This document shows, in pieces, positions 1 through 5,885 of a stretch of 15,154 bases of DNA. Position 1 is the first letter of the stretch. Every line of letters begins with the position of its first letter. Position numbers and translations under genes: made by a program. The stretch is taken from NCBI GenBank assembly GCA_934130405.1, contig CAKOXX010000026.1, positions 1 to 15,154 on the forward strand, written 5' to 3'. Source of the DNA: an uncultured Bacilli bacterium. Its GTDB lineage: Bacteria > Bacillota_I > Bacilli_A > RF39 > UBA660. The notes under the pieces were generated by a model. The model was not told where the DNA came from. It was given only the letters and a program-made list of their open reading frames with translations, and did not search any database.

Positions 1-64
1 AATTCAATTGACGTTTTGCTTAGTTTTCAAAGAACATTGTTGCTTCTTTTTCAGTTGCGTTTCT
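1..64 (-). promoter_or_regulatory. Leader of a 16S rRNA gene lying beyond the left edge, with BoxA-like antitermination site
   Basis: Read on the minus strand, positions 36-24 give TGTTCTTTGAAAA, followed by ACTAAGCAAAACGTCAATTG. This arrangement is the familiar leader found upstream of 16S rRNA in Bacillus relatives: a BoxA-like TGTTCTTTGAAAA, then an AACGTCAA segment shortly before the mature 16S. It lies downstream of three tandem promoters reading the same way. The 16S gene itself is not in the window, so its presence is inferred. The same BoxA-type string also occurs in 16S-23S spacers, but three strong promoters just upstream favour the start of an rrn operon. Confidence 0.8.
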
Positions 65-94
65 AATATATCAAATTCTATCACCTAATGTCAA
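65..94 (-). promoter_or_regulatory. rRNA promoter proximal to the 16S gene
   Basis: On the minus strand the -35 box TTGACA is at 94-89 and the -10 box TATATT at 70-65, with an 18-bp spacer. The -35 is preceded by an A/T-tract block (about 95-120) that could act as an UP element. The start point should be near 60-58, giving a leader of about 60 nt before the left edge. Confidence 0.75.
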
Positions 95-161
95 GAACTT
101 TTTTATATTTTTTACAACTTTTTTCGCATAATTTTACACCGTTTTCTTCGGTGCTGTTATC

Positions 162-190
162 AATATACCAGTCTTTAATAATAATGTCAA
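162..190 (-). promoter_or_regulatory. rRNA promoter, middle of three
   Basis: The -35 box TTGACA is at 190-185 and the -10 box TATATT at 167-162, with an ideal 17-bp spacer. A/T tracts lie upstream at about 203-215. The -35 is one arm of the inverted repeat TGTCAA-6-TTGACA (185-202). Transcripts from here should begin near 155, just before a small hairpin at 153-137 (CACCG, 7-nt loop, CGGTG). Confidence 0.8.
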
Positions 191-258
191 CACTTTTTGA
201 CAAAAAATATTTTTTTCTTACTTTACATTGATAGTCACTCCTTCAAGTGACGTTTACT

Positions 259-287
259 AGTGTACCAAAATCACTAATTGAAGTCAA
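259..287 (-). promoter_or_regulatory. rRNA promoter, distal
   Basis: The -35 box TTGACT is at 287-282 and the -10 box TACACT at 264-259, with a 17-bp spacer. An A/T-rich stretch lies upstream (about 290-325). It sits immediately downstream of the terminator of the ytxH-like gene, so the rRNA unit is insulated from the preceding cluster. Stretch 1-368 holds no protein gene; its content is these three promoters, the leader and the terminator. Confidence 0.65.
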
Positions 288-325
288 TCACTTTTTAAAA
301 GTTTTTTCTACTTTTTTAATAATAC

Positions 326-355
326 AAAAAAACTCTATAGATTTTCTCTATAAAG
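326..355 (-). terminator. Rho-independent terminator of the trmB-ytxH cluster
   Basis: On the minus strand CTTTATAGA (355-347), loop GAAAA and TCTATAGAG (341-333) form a 9-bp stem with one G-U pair, followed by seven T (332-326). It begins 14 nt after the stop codon of the YtxH-like gene. Confidence 0.8.
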
Positions 356-368
356 TCTTCGTTTTTTA

Positions 369-785
369 TTATTTTCCAGCAGCTTCTAGCTTTTCTAATA
401 CTTCATTAGTAACATCAATAGCTTTAAGACGCATATCTTCTGCTGCCTTTTCTAAAACAGGTGTACCCTTTTCTACAGCAAGATTAACTAATTCTTGACA
501 TTTTTTCTTAATATCTTCAGCTTTTTTCTTAGCAATCTTCAAAGCTTTTTCCTTATCAAGATCTTCTAATTCTTCTTTAATTTCATCTACTTTTCTTTCA
601 AAAGTTTCTTTTACTTCATCCATATCAATATCTTTAGCCTTATTAAGTAGCTCATCCATCTTTTCTTTTAATTCTCTTCTAGTTTCGCTACCTTTCTTTG
701 GAGCAAATAAGATACCTAAACCAGCACCAATAGCCGCTCCAGCAACAAATTTACCTATTCCACTTTTCTTTTTTTCACAACTCAT
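369..785 (-). CDS. YtxH-like membrane protein with coiled-coil tail
   Basis: The protein has 138 residues. The N-terminus (about residues 7-28) is a glycine/alanine-rich hydrophobic segment with GxxxG-like spacing, followed by APKKGSETRREL. This is the usual signature of the YtxH family (a gas-vesicle-protein-like domain): one membrane helix followed by a basic turn. Residues 35-138 are a highly charged, heptad-like Lys/Glu-rich helix. The molecular function is not established; B. subtilis YtxH is linked to general stress. The start ATG overlaps the stop of the upstream gene by one base (TAATG), with AAAGGAGG before it, so translation is probably coupled to the DUF948/YtxG-like gene. It is the last gene of the cluster. 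Confidence 0.85.
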   Translation of the reverse strand: MSCEKKKSGIGKFVAGAAIGAGLGILFAPKKGSETRRELKEKMDELLNKAKDIDMDEVKETFERKVDEIKEELEDLDKEKALKIAKKKAEDIKKKCQELVNLAVEKGTPVLEKAAEDMRLKAIDVTNEVLEKLEAAGK

Positions 786-1072
786 TATTCTACATCCTCC
801 TTTTTCTGTTTTCTTTTTTTTACCAAATTACTAACTGCTCCCATTATTGTAGAGGCAATAGTATCAGTTAATACCGTCGCTTTAGTTGTAACAAAGTCCA
901 TTACATTAAATAAACCATTCATAGAATCCATTTTCTTTTCCACATCATCTAATAGTTTATTTACTCTATTAACAGTCTCTAATAACCTGATTCCTAAAAC
1001 AATCAGTACAACAATAAGAACACTTAGTAAACTATACATTAATACTGGTAAAAACACATTGACAAATTCCAT
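785..1072 (-). CDS. DUF948/YtxG-like single-pass membrane protein
   Basis: This 95-residue protein has one N-terminal membrane helix (about residues 5-29, FLPVLMYSLLSVLIVVLIVL). An amphipathic stretch follows (LLETVNRVNKLLDDVEKKMDSMNG), then a basic C-terminus (KKRKQKK). This matches the DUF948 family (YtxG in B. subtilis), which typically stands next to ytxH, as here. Function is unknown; the pair is thought to be cell-envelope or stress associated. AAGGAG precedes the start at normal distance. The gap to the upstream disordered protein is 26 nt, consistent with one transcript. Confidence 0.75.
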   Translation of the reverse strand: MEFVNVFLPVLMYSLLSVLIVVLIVLGIRLLETVNRVNKLLDDVEKKMDSMNGLFNVMDFVTTKATVLTDTIASTIMGAVSNLVKKRKQKKEDVE

Positions 1073-1098
1073 AGATAAGACTCCTTTCTTTTCTATAA

Positions 1099-2040
1099 TT
1101 AATTTTCTTTATTATCATCATACATTGAATCAAATAAATCAAATAAATTATCTTCTAGCTCTTCATCTTTTTCTTCTTTATGTCTCAAATCGCTTCTTCT
1201 GCCAGTTTTACGTTCATGAGAAATATCTTTATAGTCAACATTATATTCTAATCCTAAATCTTCAAAGTATTCCTCTGCATCTCCTACTGTTACTTTAGGA
1301 ACAGCTGGTGTATCATCATTAATATCTAACATAGAATTAGTATCATCATCATTGCTTGAATCAATATACTCTTCTTCTCTTTTGTGTTTTTTCTTCATAT
1401 TCTTACCATTTGATGATAATTCTTCATCAAAAATATCATCACCACCACCATAAGCTTTAGCACGAACACTATCAACATCTAATTTTCTTGATGAATAGCT
1501 ACTACTTATTCTAACTTCCTTCTTTGTCGGAACTTCTTCTTTTTTGTCAGAAGAATCAATTAAACCATAAATTGGTGAAATAACTGGAGATGGATGGAAA
1601 GTTTTCTTTGTTTCTTTCTTTTCATAAGTTCCATAGCTATCAATTTTTATTTCTTCTTTTTTAGCTCCATATGGTGCTTTCTTTACTTCTGCTGGTTTAG
1701 CTTCTTTCTGTCTTGGTGGATAAGCAGGATGGAATTCTTCTTTTACTTCTTTTCTTTCTACTACTTGTTTAACTTCTTCTCTTTTTGGATAACTACGACT
1801 ATTATCTAATTCTACAAAGTCATCTTCTGTAATAGCAGGAAATTTAAAAGTCTTCTTTTCTTCCTTTACTTCTTCTGCCTTTTCATCCTCTTCAAAAACT
1901 GCTTCTTCTTTCTTTTCTTTTCGCTGTTCAGGCAAAATCATCTTTTTAGCGATAGGTTTTTCTTTCTTTTCTTTTTTCTCTTCAACTTCTACATACTCCT
2001 CTTCAAAAAGAGCATTCTTTAACTTATCTAGTATTTTCAC
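1099..2040 (-). CDS. Disordered, highly charged protein of unknown function
   Basis: I do not recognise a named family in this 313-residue protein. It is dominated by Lys, Glu and Asp and is probably mostly disordered, with no signal peptide or membrane helix. Four islands look ordered: a short N-terminal helix (residues 1-15, MKILDKLKNALFEEE), a hydrophobic motif at 148-160 (FHPSPVISPIYGL), a segment at 250-270 (VTVGDAEEYFEDLGLEYNVDY), and a C-terminal helix at 295-309 (LEDNLFDLFDSMYDD). FHPAYPP at 103-109 is a weaker echo of the central motif. Such islands suggest partner-binding linear motifs in a scaffold-type protein. The start is GTG at 2040-2038, preceded by GAGGTGA. It lies 13 nt after the lipoprotein gene, in the same cluster as the ytxG/ytxH-like genes, so a membrane-linked role is possible but not shown. 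Confidence 0.75.
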   Translation of the reverse strand: MKILDKLKNALFEEEYVEVEEKKEKKEKPIAKKMILPEQRKEKKEEAVFEEDEKAEEVKEEKKTFKFPAITEDDFVELDNSRSYPKREEVKQVVERKEVKEEFHPAYPPRQKEAKPAEVKKAPYGAKKEEIKIDSYGTYEKKETKKTFHPSPVISPIYGLIDSSDKKEEVPTKKEVRISSSYSSRKLDVDSVRAKAYGGGDDIFDEELSSNGKNMKKKHKREEEYIDSSNDDDTNSMLDINDDTPAVPKVTVGDAEEYFEDLGLEYNVDYKDISHERKTGRRSDLRHKEEKDEELEDNLFDLFDSMYDDNKEN

Positions 2041-2053
2041 TTAATTCACCTCA

Positions 2054-2734
2054 TTATTCTGTCTCTTCGATATCTATCTTATCTTCATCTGTATTCTTTT
2101 CTGTATATCCTTCATAAGTACCATACTTTTCCTCATAGTCAAGATAACTTTCCTTAGTGGCATTATTTCCTTTAGGTTTCATTACATTATAAGTTTCCTC
2201 TTTATAACTTAAAATCTTCTTACCTATCAGTGTATCCAAAACTACTCGGTTATATGATATTGAAGTTAAAATAGAACTCATATATGGTAATACTTCTTTT
2301 ATCTCGTCTTCTTTAACTATCGCTTCTATTTTTCCATAGTTATACATGAATTCAATAAAATATGAATCTTCCTTATCAAGCTTAGTTATCTCAAGATAAC
2401 CATCCTTACCATTATAATTTAATTTTTTAGAATAGTATGCATTCTTATTAATCTTATAATCCAACTTCTCTTTATTATAATAACGAATCACATCACTATA
2501 GAAATAATAACTTCTATTATTTTCATCTAATAAAACAGCATTATAATCATCTTTAGTAACAAATTTTATTCCTTTAGGGATATAGTATTTGTATCCATCA
2601 AAAACAACATTACAATGTTTAGTATTACTTTTAAGTAATATTGGAAGTAGTTCATCTATACTCTTATTAGAAAGATTACTACACCCTGTTACTACAAAAC
2701 AAAGAAGGGAAAGAAATAGTATCTTCTTTTTCAT
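2054..2734 (-). CDS. Hypothetical lipoprotein
   Basis: The first 18 residues are a lipoprotein signal: basic MKKK, the hydrophobic core ILFLSLLCFVV and a lipobox VTGC, with Cys18 as the lipidated residue. The mature part (about 208 residues) is rich in Tyr, Lys and Asn, with a beta-type middle (CNVVFDGYKYYIPKGIKF, then YNAVLLDENNRSYYFYSD) and a strongly acidic tail (DEDKIDIEE). No enzyme motif is visible and I cannot name a family. Two cysteines, Cys18 and Cys41, flank the start of the mature domain. The gene lies 49 nt downstream of trmB with its own candidate extended -10 promoter, and 13 nt upstream of the disordered-protein gene. It is probably anchored on the outer face of the membrane. 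Confidence 0.8.
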   Translation of the reverse strand: MKKKILFLSLLCFVVTGCSNLSNKSIDELLPILLKSNTKHCNVVFDGYKYYIPKGIKFVTKDDYNAVLLDENNRSYYFYSDVIRYYNKEKLDYKINKNAYYSKKLNYNGKDGYLEITKLDKEDSYFIEFMYNYGKIEAIVKEDEIKEVLPYMSSILTSISYNRVVLDTLIGKKILSYKEETYNVMKPKGNNATKESYLDYEEKYGTYEGYTEKNTDEDKIDIEETE

Positions 2735-2754
2735 ATTTCACCTACTCTTAATTT

Positions 2755-2763
2755 ATTATAACA
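2755..2763 (-). promoter_or_regulatory. Candidate extended -10 promoter for the lipoprotein gene
   Basis: On the minus strand TGT-TATAAT (2763-2755) is a perfect -10 hexamer with a TGN extension, in the 49-nt gap after trmB. No good -35 is visible, which is common for extended -10 promoters. It would let the lipoprotein-ytxH genes be transcribed separately from trmB. Confidence 0.5.
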
Positions 2764-2783
2764 AATAATATAAACTTTTAAAA

Positions 2784-3398
2784 TCATTTTTCTGCAAAAA
2801 GATGATAAATCTTTGCACCTTTCTTACGAAATTTACTCTCATATTCAGTCATTATTAAATCTTTTGACTGGTAGTTAAATGACACATCATTAAGAGTGTA
2901 TTCCATGTCACCAAGGGATTCTACTGAATATAAGAAAAAGTCTCTATTATCAGTTCTAACTTCTATTTGTTGTTTATCTCTAAATATATTTTGATATTTT
3001 TCTAAGAATACTTTACTAGTTAATCGTCTATTTTCATGTCGATTTTTAGGCCAAGGATCAGAAAAGTTTAAATATAGTTTATCTATTTCATGGTCAAAAA
3101 CTTCTTCTATCAAACTAGCATCATACTTAATTAATCTTAAATTAGGAACCTCTTCCATCTTTAATATTGCTTTAGCCATAATACTATCAAATCGCTCAAT
3201 TCCAATAAAGTTTATATCTTTATATTTCTTAGCATTTTCATAAATAAACTGTCCTTTGCCCATTCCTATTTCTAAATAAATAGGATTATCATTAGCAAAT
3301 AATTCTTTAAATTTACCTTTATATTCTTTAGGATTTTCTATTAAAAATGAACAATTATTTAGTATTTCTTCTTTATTTTTCACATTTCTTATACGCAT
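2784..3398 (-). CDS. trmB: tRNA (guanine-N7-)-methyltransferase
   Basis: TrmB transfers a methyl group from S-adenosylmethionine to N7 of G46 in the tRNA variable loop, in the cytoplasm. The 204 residues match the usual family length. Visible motifs are the SAM-binding loop LEIGMGKGQF (42-51), the acidic end of strand 2 GIERFD (66-71), and the family signature NFSDPWPKNRHENRRL (111-126). The late motif TEYESKFRKKG (184-194) precedes the short C-terminus. The start is ATG at 3398 with GGGAAG upstream. It is the first gene of the minus-strand cluster and the only gene here that ends in TGA. It diverges from the small coiled-coil gene on the plus strand, with overlapping promoters. Confidence 0.96.
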   Translation of the reverse strand: MRIRNVKNKEEILNNCSFLIENPKEYKGKFKELFANDNPIYLEIGMGKGQFIYENAKKYKDINFIGIERFDSIMAKAILKMEEVPNLRLIKYDASLIEEVFDHEIDKLYLNFSDPWPKNRHENRRLTSKVFLEKYQNIFRDKQQIEVRTDNRDFFLYSVESLGDMEYTLNDVSFNYQSKDLIMTEYESKFRKKGAKIYHLFAEK

Positions 3399-3418
3399 AT
3401 TATCACTTCCCAGTCAAT

Positions 3419-3427
3419 ATTTTAACA
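3419..3427 (-). promoter_or_regulatory. Candidate extended -10 promoter for trmB
   Basis: On the minus strand TGT-TAAAAT (3427-3419) forms a -10 box with a TGN extension. It lies 20 nt upstream of the trmB start and overlaps the -35 box of the divergent plus-strand promoter. The -35 for this direction is poor. Confidence 0.45.
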
Positions 3428-3451
3428 CAGTATTTATTAGTTGCATATAAT
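3422..3451 (+). promoter_or_regulatory. Promoter of the small coiled-coil protein gene
   Basis: The -35 box TTAACA (3422-3427) and perfect -10 TATAAT (3446-3451) are separated by 18 bp. Transcription should start near 3458, so the coding start must be downstream of this, at ATG 3474. The -35 shares bases with the trmB -10 on the other strand, so the two promoters may compete. Confidence 0.65.
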
Positions 3452-3473
3452 AAAGCGAAAGGAATGGATAAAT

Positions 3474-3719
3474 ATGATGAATCAAATGCCACCTTATAAT
3501 ATGTTCCCACCTGCTTTTGATCCTAATCAAGGACAAGGTAATGGAATGGGAAGTAATTGTCAGGAAAAAATACAAATGTTAGAAAATCAAATTAACAGAA
3601 TGGAAAGACAACTAAGAAGATTAGATAATAGAGTTAGTAACTTAGAAAATAATCTAATAACTCCTTACTCTAGTCAAAATACTGGATATGGTAGTGCAAA
3701 TAATAAGTATATGATGTAA
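3474..3719 (+). CDS. Small coiled-coil protein of unknown function
   Basis: This 81-residue protein has three parts: a Met/Pro/Asn-rich head (MMNQMPPYNMFPPAFDPNQG), a central coiled coil of about five heptads (roughly residues 29-55, EKIQMLENQINRMERQLRRL and following), and a Tyr/Ser/Asn-rich tail (SSQNTGYGSANNKYMM). It has no signal peptide, no membrane segment and a single Cys (SNCQ). Composition and layout resemble small coat or scaffold-type proteins, but no function can be assigned. The frame is open upstream to a TTG at 3441, but that codon overlaps the -10 box. ATG 3474, with AAAGGA 10 nt upstream, is the sensible start. A hairpin terminator follows at once. Confidence 0.75.
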   Translation: MMNQMPPYNMFPPAFDPNQGQGNGMGSNCQEKIQMLENQINRMERQLRRLDNRVSNLENNLITPYSSQNTGYGSANNKYMM

Positions 3720-3725
3720 AATAGT

Positions 3726-3750
3726 GTAGACACTAGATGTCTACCTTTTT
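3726..3750 (+). terminator. Hairpin terminator between the coiled-coil gene and the EEP-family gene
   Basis: GTAGACA (3726-3732), loop CTAGA and TGTCTAC (3738-3744) form a 7-bp perfect stem, followed by C and five T (3746-3750). The ribosome binding site of the next gene starts only about 6 nt later. I see no separate promoter for that gene, so it probably depends on read-through. Confidence 0.7.
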
Positions 3751-3770
3751 AATTAGAAGGAGTTGATTTT

Positions 3771-4499
3771 ATGCTTGTGATTGGAAGCTACAATCTTCAA
3801 AATAAATTTAAATTAAAAAAGTATAATGGAAAAGTTAATAATCAAGATAATGTTATTTTATTAAAGGAGTTTTTAAAAGACTATTCTATTGATATTTTAG
3901 GAACTCAAGAATTTGTTTATTGGTATTTAGAAAGAGCTAAAAAAGAAATTAGTGATGAATATAGTGTAAACGGAAAATACCGTTATCCCTTAATAGTTTT
4001 AAAACGTTATGATGAAACTAATAGTATAATTTCTAGAAAAACTGTTAAAAGCTGCACTACTAAACACTTACCAACTTTTCCTAATATCATTCCAAGAATT
4101 TTAACTACTTCCTATATAGAAACTAAAGAGTTTGGAGTAATCGCTTTTTACAATACACATTTATCTGTTAAAAATGATAAAGTAAAGAAAAAACAACTAG
4201 ATTTTATTTTAAATAAAGTTCGACTTGAAAAAGTACCAGTAATTTTAACTGGTGATTTCAATATGACTATTACTAATAATCTATTAAAAAACTTTATCGA
4301 AAAACTTGATGAAATTGGTTTAAAAAGAGTAAATGTTTTAGAAAGAACCTATAAAACACATAGTAAAAATAAAGCAATTGATCACATTTTTATTTCTAAA
4401 AAGATGCACATTAATAAGTTCAAAGTTATAAAAGATGAAAAATTTGATAATTTTAGTGATCACTATCCAATTGTTGTTTGGTTAGAAAGAGTAAAATAG
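3771..4499 (+). CDS. Endonuclease/exonuclease/phosphatase family metal-dependent hydrolase
   Basis: This is a complete single-domain member (242 residues) of the fold shared by exonuclease III, DNase I, sphingomyelinases and inositol phosphatases. These are Mg2+-dependent phosphodiester or phosphomonoester hydrolases. All core active-site positions are visible: Asn8 (SYNLQ), Glu47 (GTQE, metal ligand), His130 (YNTHLS), Asp162 and Asn164 (GDFNMT), Asp204-His205 (AIDHIF) and the terminal Asp230-His231 (FSDHYP). There is no signal peptide or extra domain, so the enzyme is cytoplasmic. The lack of AP-endonuclease-specific features means the substrate cannot be named. The start ATG has AGAAGGAG about 8 nt upstream. 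It lies between the coiled-coil gene and the FemAB pair, and context gives no clear job. Confidence 0.9.
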   Translation: MLVIGSYNLQNKFKLKKYNGKVNNQDNVILLKEFLKDYSIDILGTQEFVYWYLERAKKEISDEYSVNGKYRYPLIVLKRYDETNSIISRKTVKSCTTKHLPTFPNIIPRILTTSYIETKEFGVIAFYNTHLSVKNDKVKKKQLDFILNKVRLEKVPVILTGDFNMTITNNLLKNFIEKLDEIGLKRVNVLERTYKTHSKNKAIDHIFISKKMHINKFKVIKDEKFDNFSDHYPIVVWLERVK

Positions 4500-4520
4500 C
4501 TATTTAAGGGTATACTAAAA

Positions 4521-4549
4521 TTGACTTTTAATAGGGAAAATACTATACT
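4521..4549 (+). promoter_or_regulatory. Promoter of the FemAB pair
   Basis: The -35 box TTGACT (4521-4526), a 17-bp spacer and the -10 box TATACT (4544-4549) form a near-consensus sigma-A promoter. The predicted start is near 4556 and the ATG at 4578, giving a leader of about 22 nt. It lies just after the stop codon of the EEP-family gene. Confidence 0.75.
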
Positions 4550-4577
4550 TTTAATAAGTAGAAATGAGGAAACAGTT

Positions 4578-5885
4578 ATGAAGTTAAAAGAATTAGATAT
4601 AGATAGATTTGATGAATTTGTAAGAAATAATAAAGATAAAAGTCATTTTTTGCAATCAGCTGCTTGGGGTGAATTATCAAAGGAGAAAAGGGGTCTTACT
4701 CCTTATTATTTAGGACTGGTTGATAATGATGATAATATCTTAGCTGCTACTTTACTTTTACAAAAACATCTTCCTCTTAAATTATGTTATTTTTATGCTC
4801 CTCGTGGTTATGTTATTGATTTTCATAATGAAAATTTACTTAAAAGCTTTACAAAAGAATTAGTAAATTTTGCTAAAAAGAAAAAAGCTATATATATTAA
4901 GTTAGACCCTGATATTGTTTGGCAAAGAACTAAATATGATGGCGAAGTAATTTTAGAAGAAGCAAAGGATAAAAAGATAATGAACAGTTTACTTAAATTA
5001 GGTTATCATCATTTAGGTTTTACTAAAAACTTTGAAACTAGACAGCCTCGTTATACTTTTAGAGTAGATTTAAAACAAAATATGGAAGATATTGAAAAAC
5101 ACTTTTCTAAAACTACTATGCAAAGAATCAATAAGTCTTTAAAACTAGCAACAGAAGTAGAAATTGGTAGTGAAAAAGATTTAAAAGAATTTTATCAATT
5201 AATGATGTTAACTGAAGATAGAAAAGATTTTGTTTCTTATCCATTCGAGTATTACGAAACACTTTATCATCTATTTAAAAAAACTGATGATGTCTTCCTA
5301 TTTCTAGGTAAAGTCAATCTAGAAAAAGTGATGAATATTTTAGAAAATGATTTAAAAGAAGTTAATGATGAATATGAAAAGGAAAAGGAAAAGACTTCTA
5401 AAAGTGCTAAAAATAAACAAAAAGAATTATTACGTCGTAAAGATAAATTAGTAAGTGATTTAGAAAAGTATAAAAATATCGAAAAAGAGTATGGCAAAGT
5501 AATAACTCTATCAGCACATATGATTGTTACTTATGGAAACAAAGCTTGGGTGTTATATGCAGGTAACCATAATTTGTTAACAGAAACTTATACTAATTAT
5601 CATACTTACTATGAACATTTAAAATTCTGTAAAGAAAAAGGTATTGAAATATATGATCAATTCGGAACAATTGGTGATTTATCAAAAGATAATCCAAGAC
5701 TAGGACTTCATGAATTCAAGAAAAAATTCGGTGGTGATTATATCGAATTTATGGGAGAATTTGATTATGTTTTGAAACCAATTTACTACTTTGCTTTTAC
5801 AAAACTTGTTCCAGTTTATAGAAATTATATTAAGAAAAGAAAAAAGAAGGAGTTAAAAGATGAAGTTAGAAATATTAACAGTTAA
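4578..5885 (+). CDS. FemABX-family peptidoglycan bridge aminoacyltransferase, first paralogue
   Basis: FemABX (MurM-like) enzymes use aminoacyl-tRNA to add amino acids to the stem-peptide lysine of lipid II, building the peptidoglycan cross-bridge at the inner membrane face. The 435 residues carry typical features: the N-terminal FLQSAAWGELSKEK, the strand YFYAPRGYVIDF and KAIYIKLDP. A Lys/Glu coiled-coil arm (about residues 248-305) stands where Fem proteins have their seryl-tRNA-synthetase-like arm. The C-terminal GNAT half ends with YDQFGTIGDL and HEFKKKFGGDYIEFMGEFD. An upstream in-frame TTG at 4521 is rejected as start because it is the -35 box; ATG 4578 has TGAGGA 7 nt before it. The 3' end overlaps the second paralogue by 26 nt. 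The amino acid added cannot be read from sequence. Confidence 0.92.
   Translation: MKLKELDIDRFDEFVRNNKDKSHFLQSAAWGELSKEKRGLTPYYLGLVDNDDNILAATLLLQKHLPLKLCYFYAPRGYVIDFHNENLLKSFTKELVNFAKKKKAIYIKLDPDIVWQRTKYDGEVILEEAKDKKIMNSLLKLGYHHLGFTKNFETRQPRYTFRVDLKQNMEDIEKHFSKTTMQRINKSLKLATEVEIGSEKDLKEFYQLMMLTEDRKDFVSYPFEYYETLYHLFKKTDDVFLFLGKVNLEKVMNILENDLKEVNDEYEKEKEKTSKSAKNKQKELLRRKDKLVSDLEKYKNIEKEYGKVITLSAHMIVTYGNKAWVLYAGNHNLLTETYTNYHTYYEHLKFCKEKGIEIYDQFGTIGDLSKDNPRLGLHEFKKKFGGDYIEFMGEFDYVLKPIYYFAFTKLVPVYRNYIKKRKKKELKDEVRNINS

Noticed and set aside
247..498. Plus-strand open frame of 83 codons
   Set aside because: It overlaps the terminator and the 3' end of the YtxH-like gene on the other strand, has no ribosome binding site, and its product is low-complexity antisense of a Lys-rich gene.
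1059..1298. Plus-strand open frame of 79 codons
   Set aside because: Antisense to the disordered-protein gene; Leu/Tyr/His-rich product is a by-product of the AT-rich opposite strand.
1594..1809. Plus-strand frame giving a Phe-rich, membrane-like product
   Set aside because: Antisense of Lys/Glu codons (AAA/GAA read as TTT/TTC) in the disordered-protein gene; no start signals.
2784..2786. Possible alternative genetic code (TGA as Trp), because the lineage may be close to Mollicutes and trmB is the only gene ending in TGA
   Set aside because: All visible Trp residues at conserved places are TGG and no gene is interrupted by TGA. Reading through the trmB TGA adds only two residues before TAA, so it is uninformative.
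3441..3473. N-terminal extension of the coiled-coil gene from TTG 3441
   Set aside because: The TTG and following bases overlap the -10 box TATAAT, so they are not transcribed from this promoter; ATG 3474 has a ribosome binding site.
5267..5497. Minus-strand frame of 76 codons
   Set aside because: Antisense of the Lys-rich coiled-coil arm of the first FemAB paralogue.
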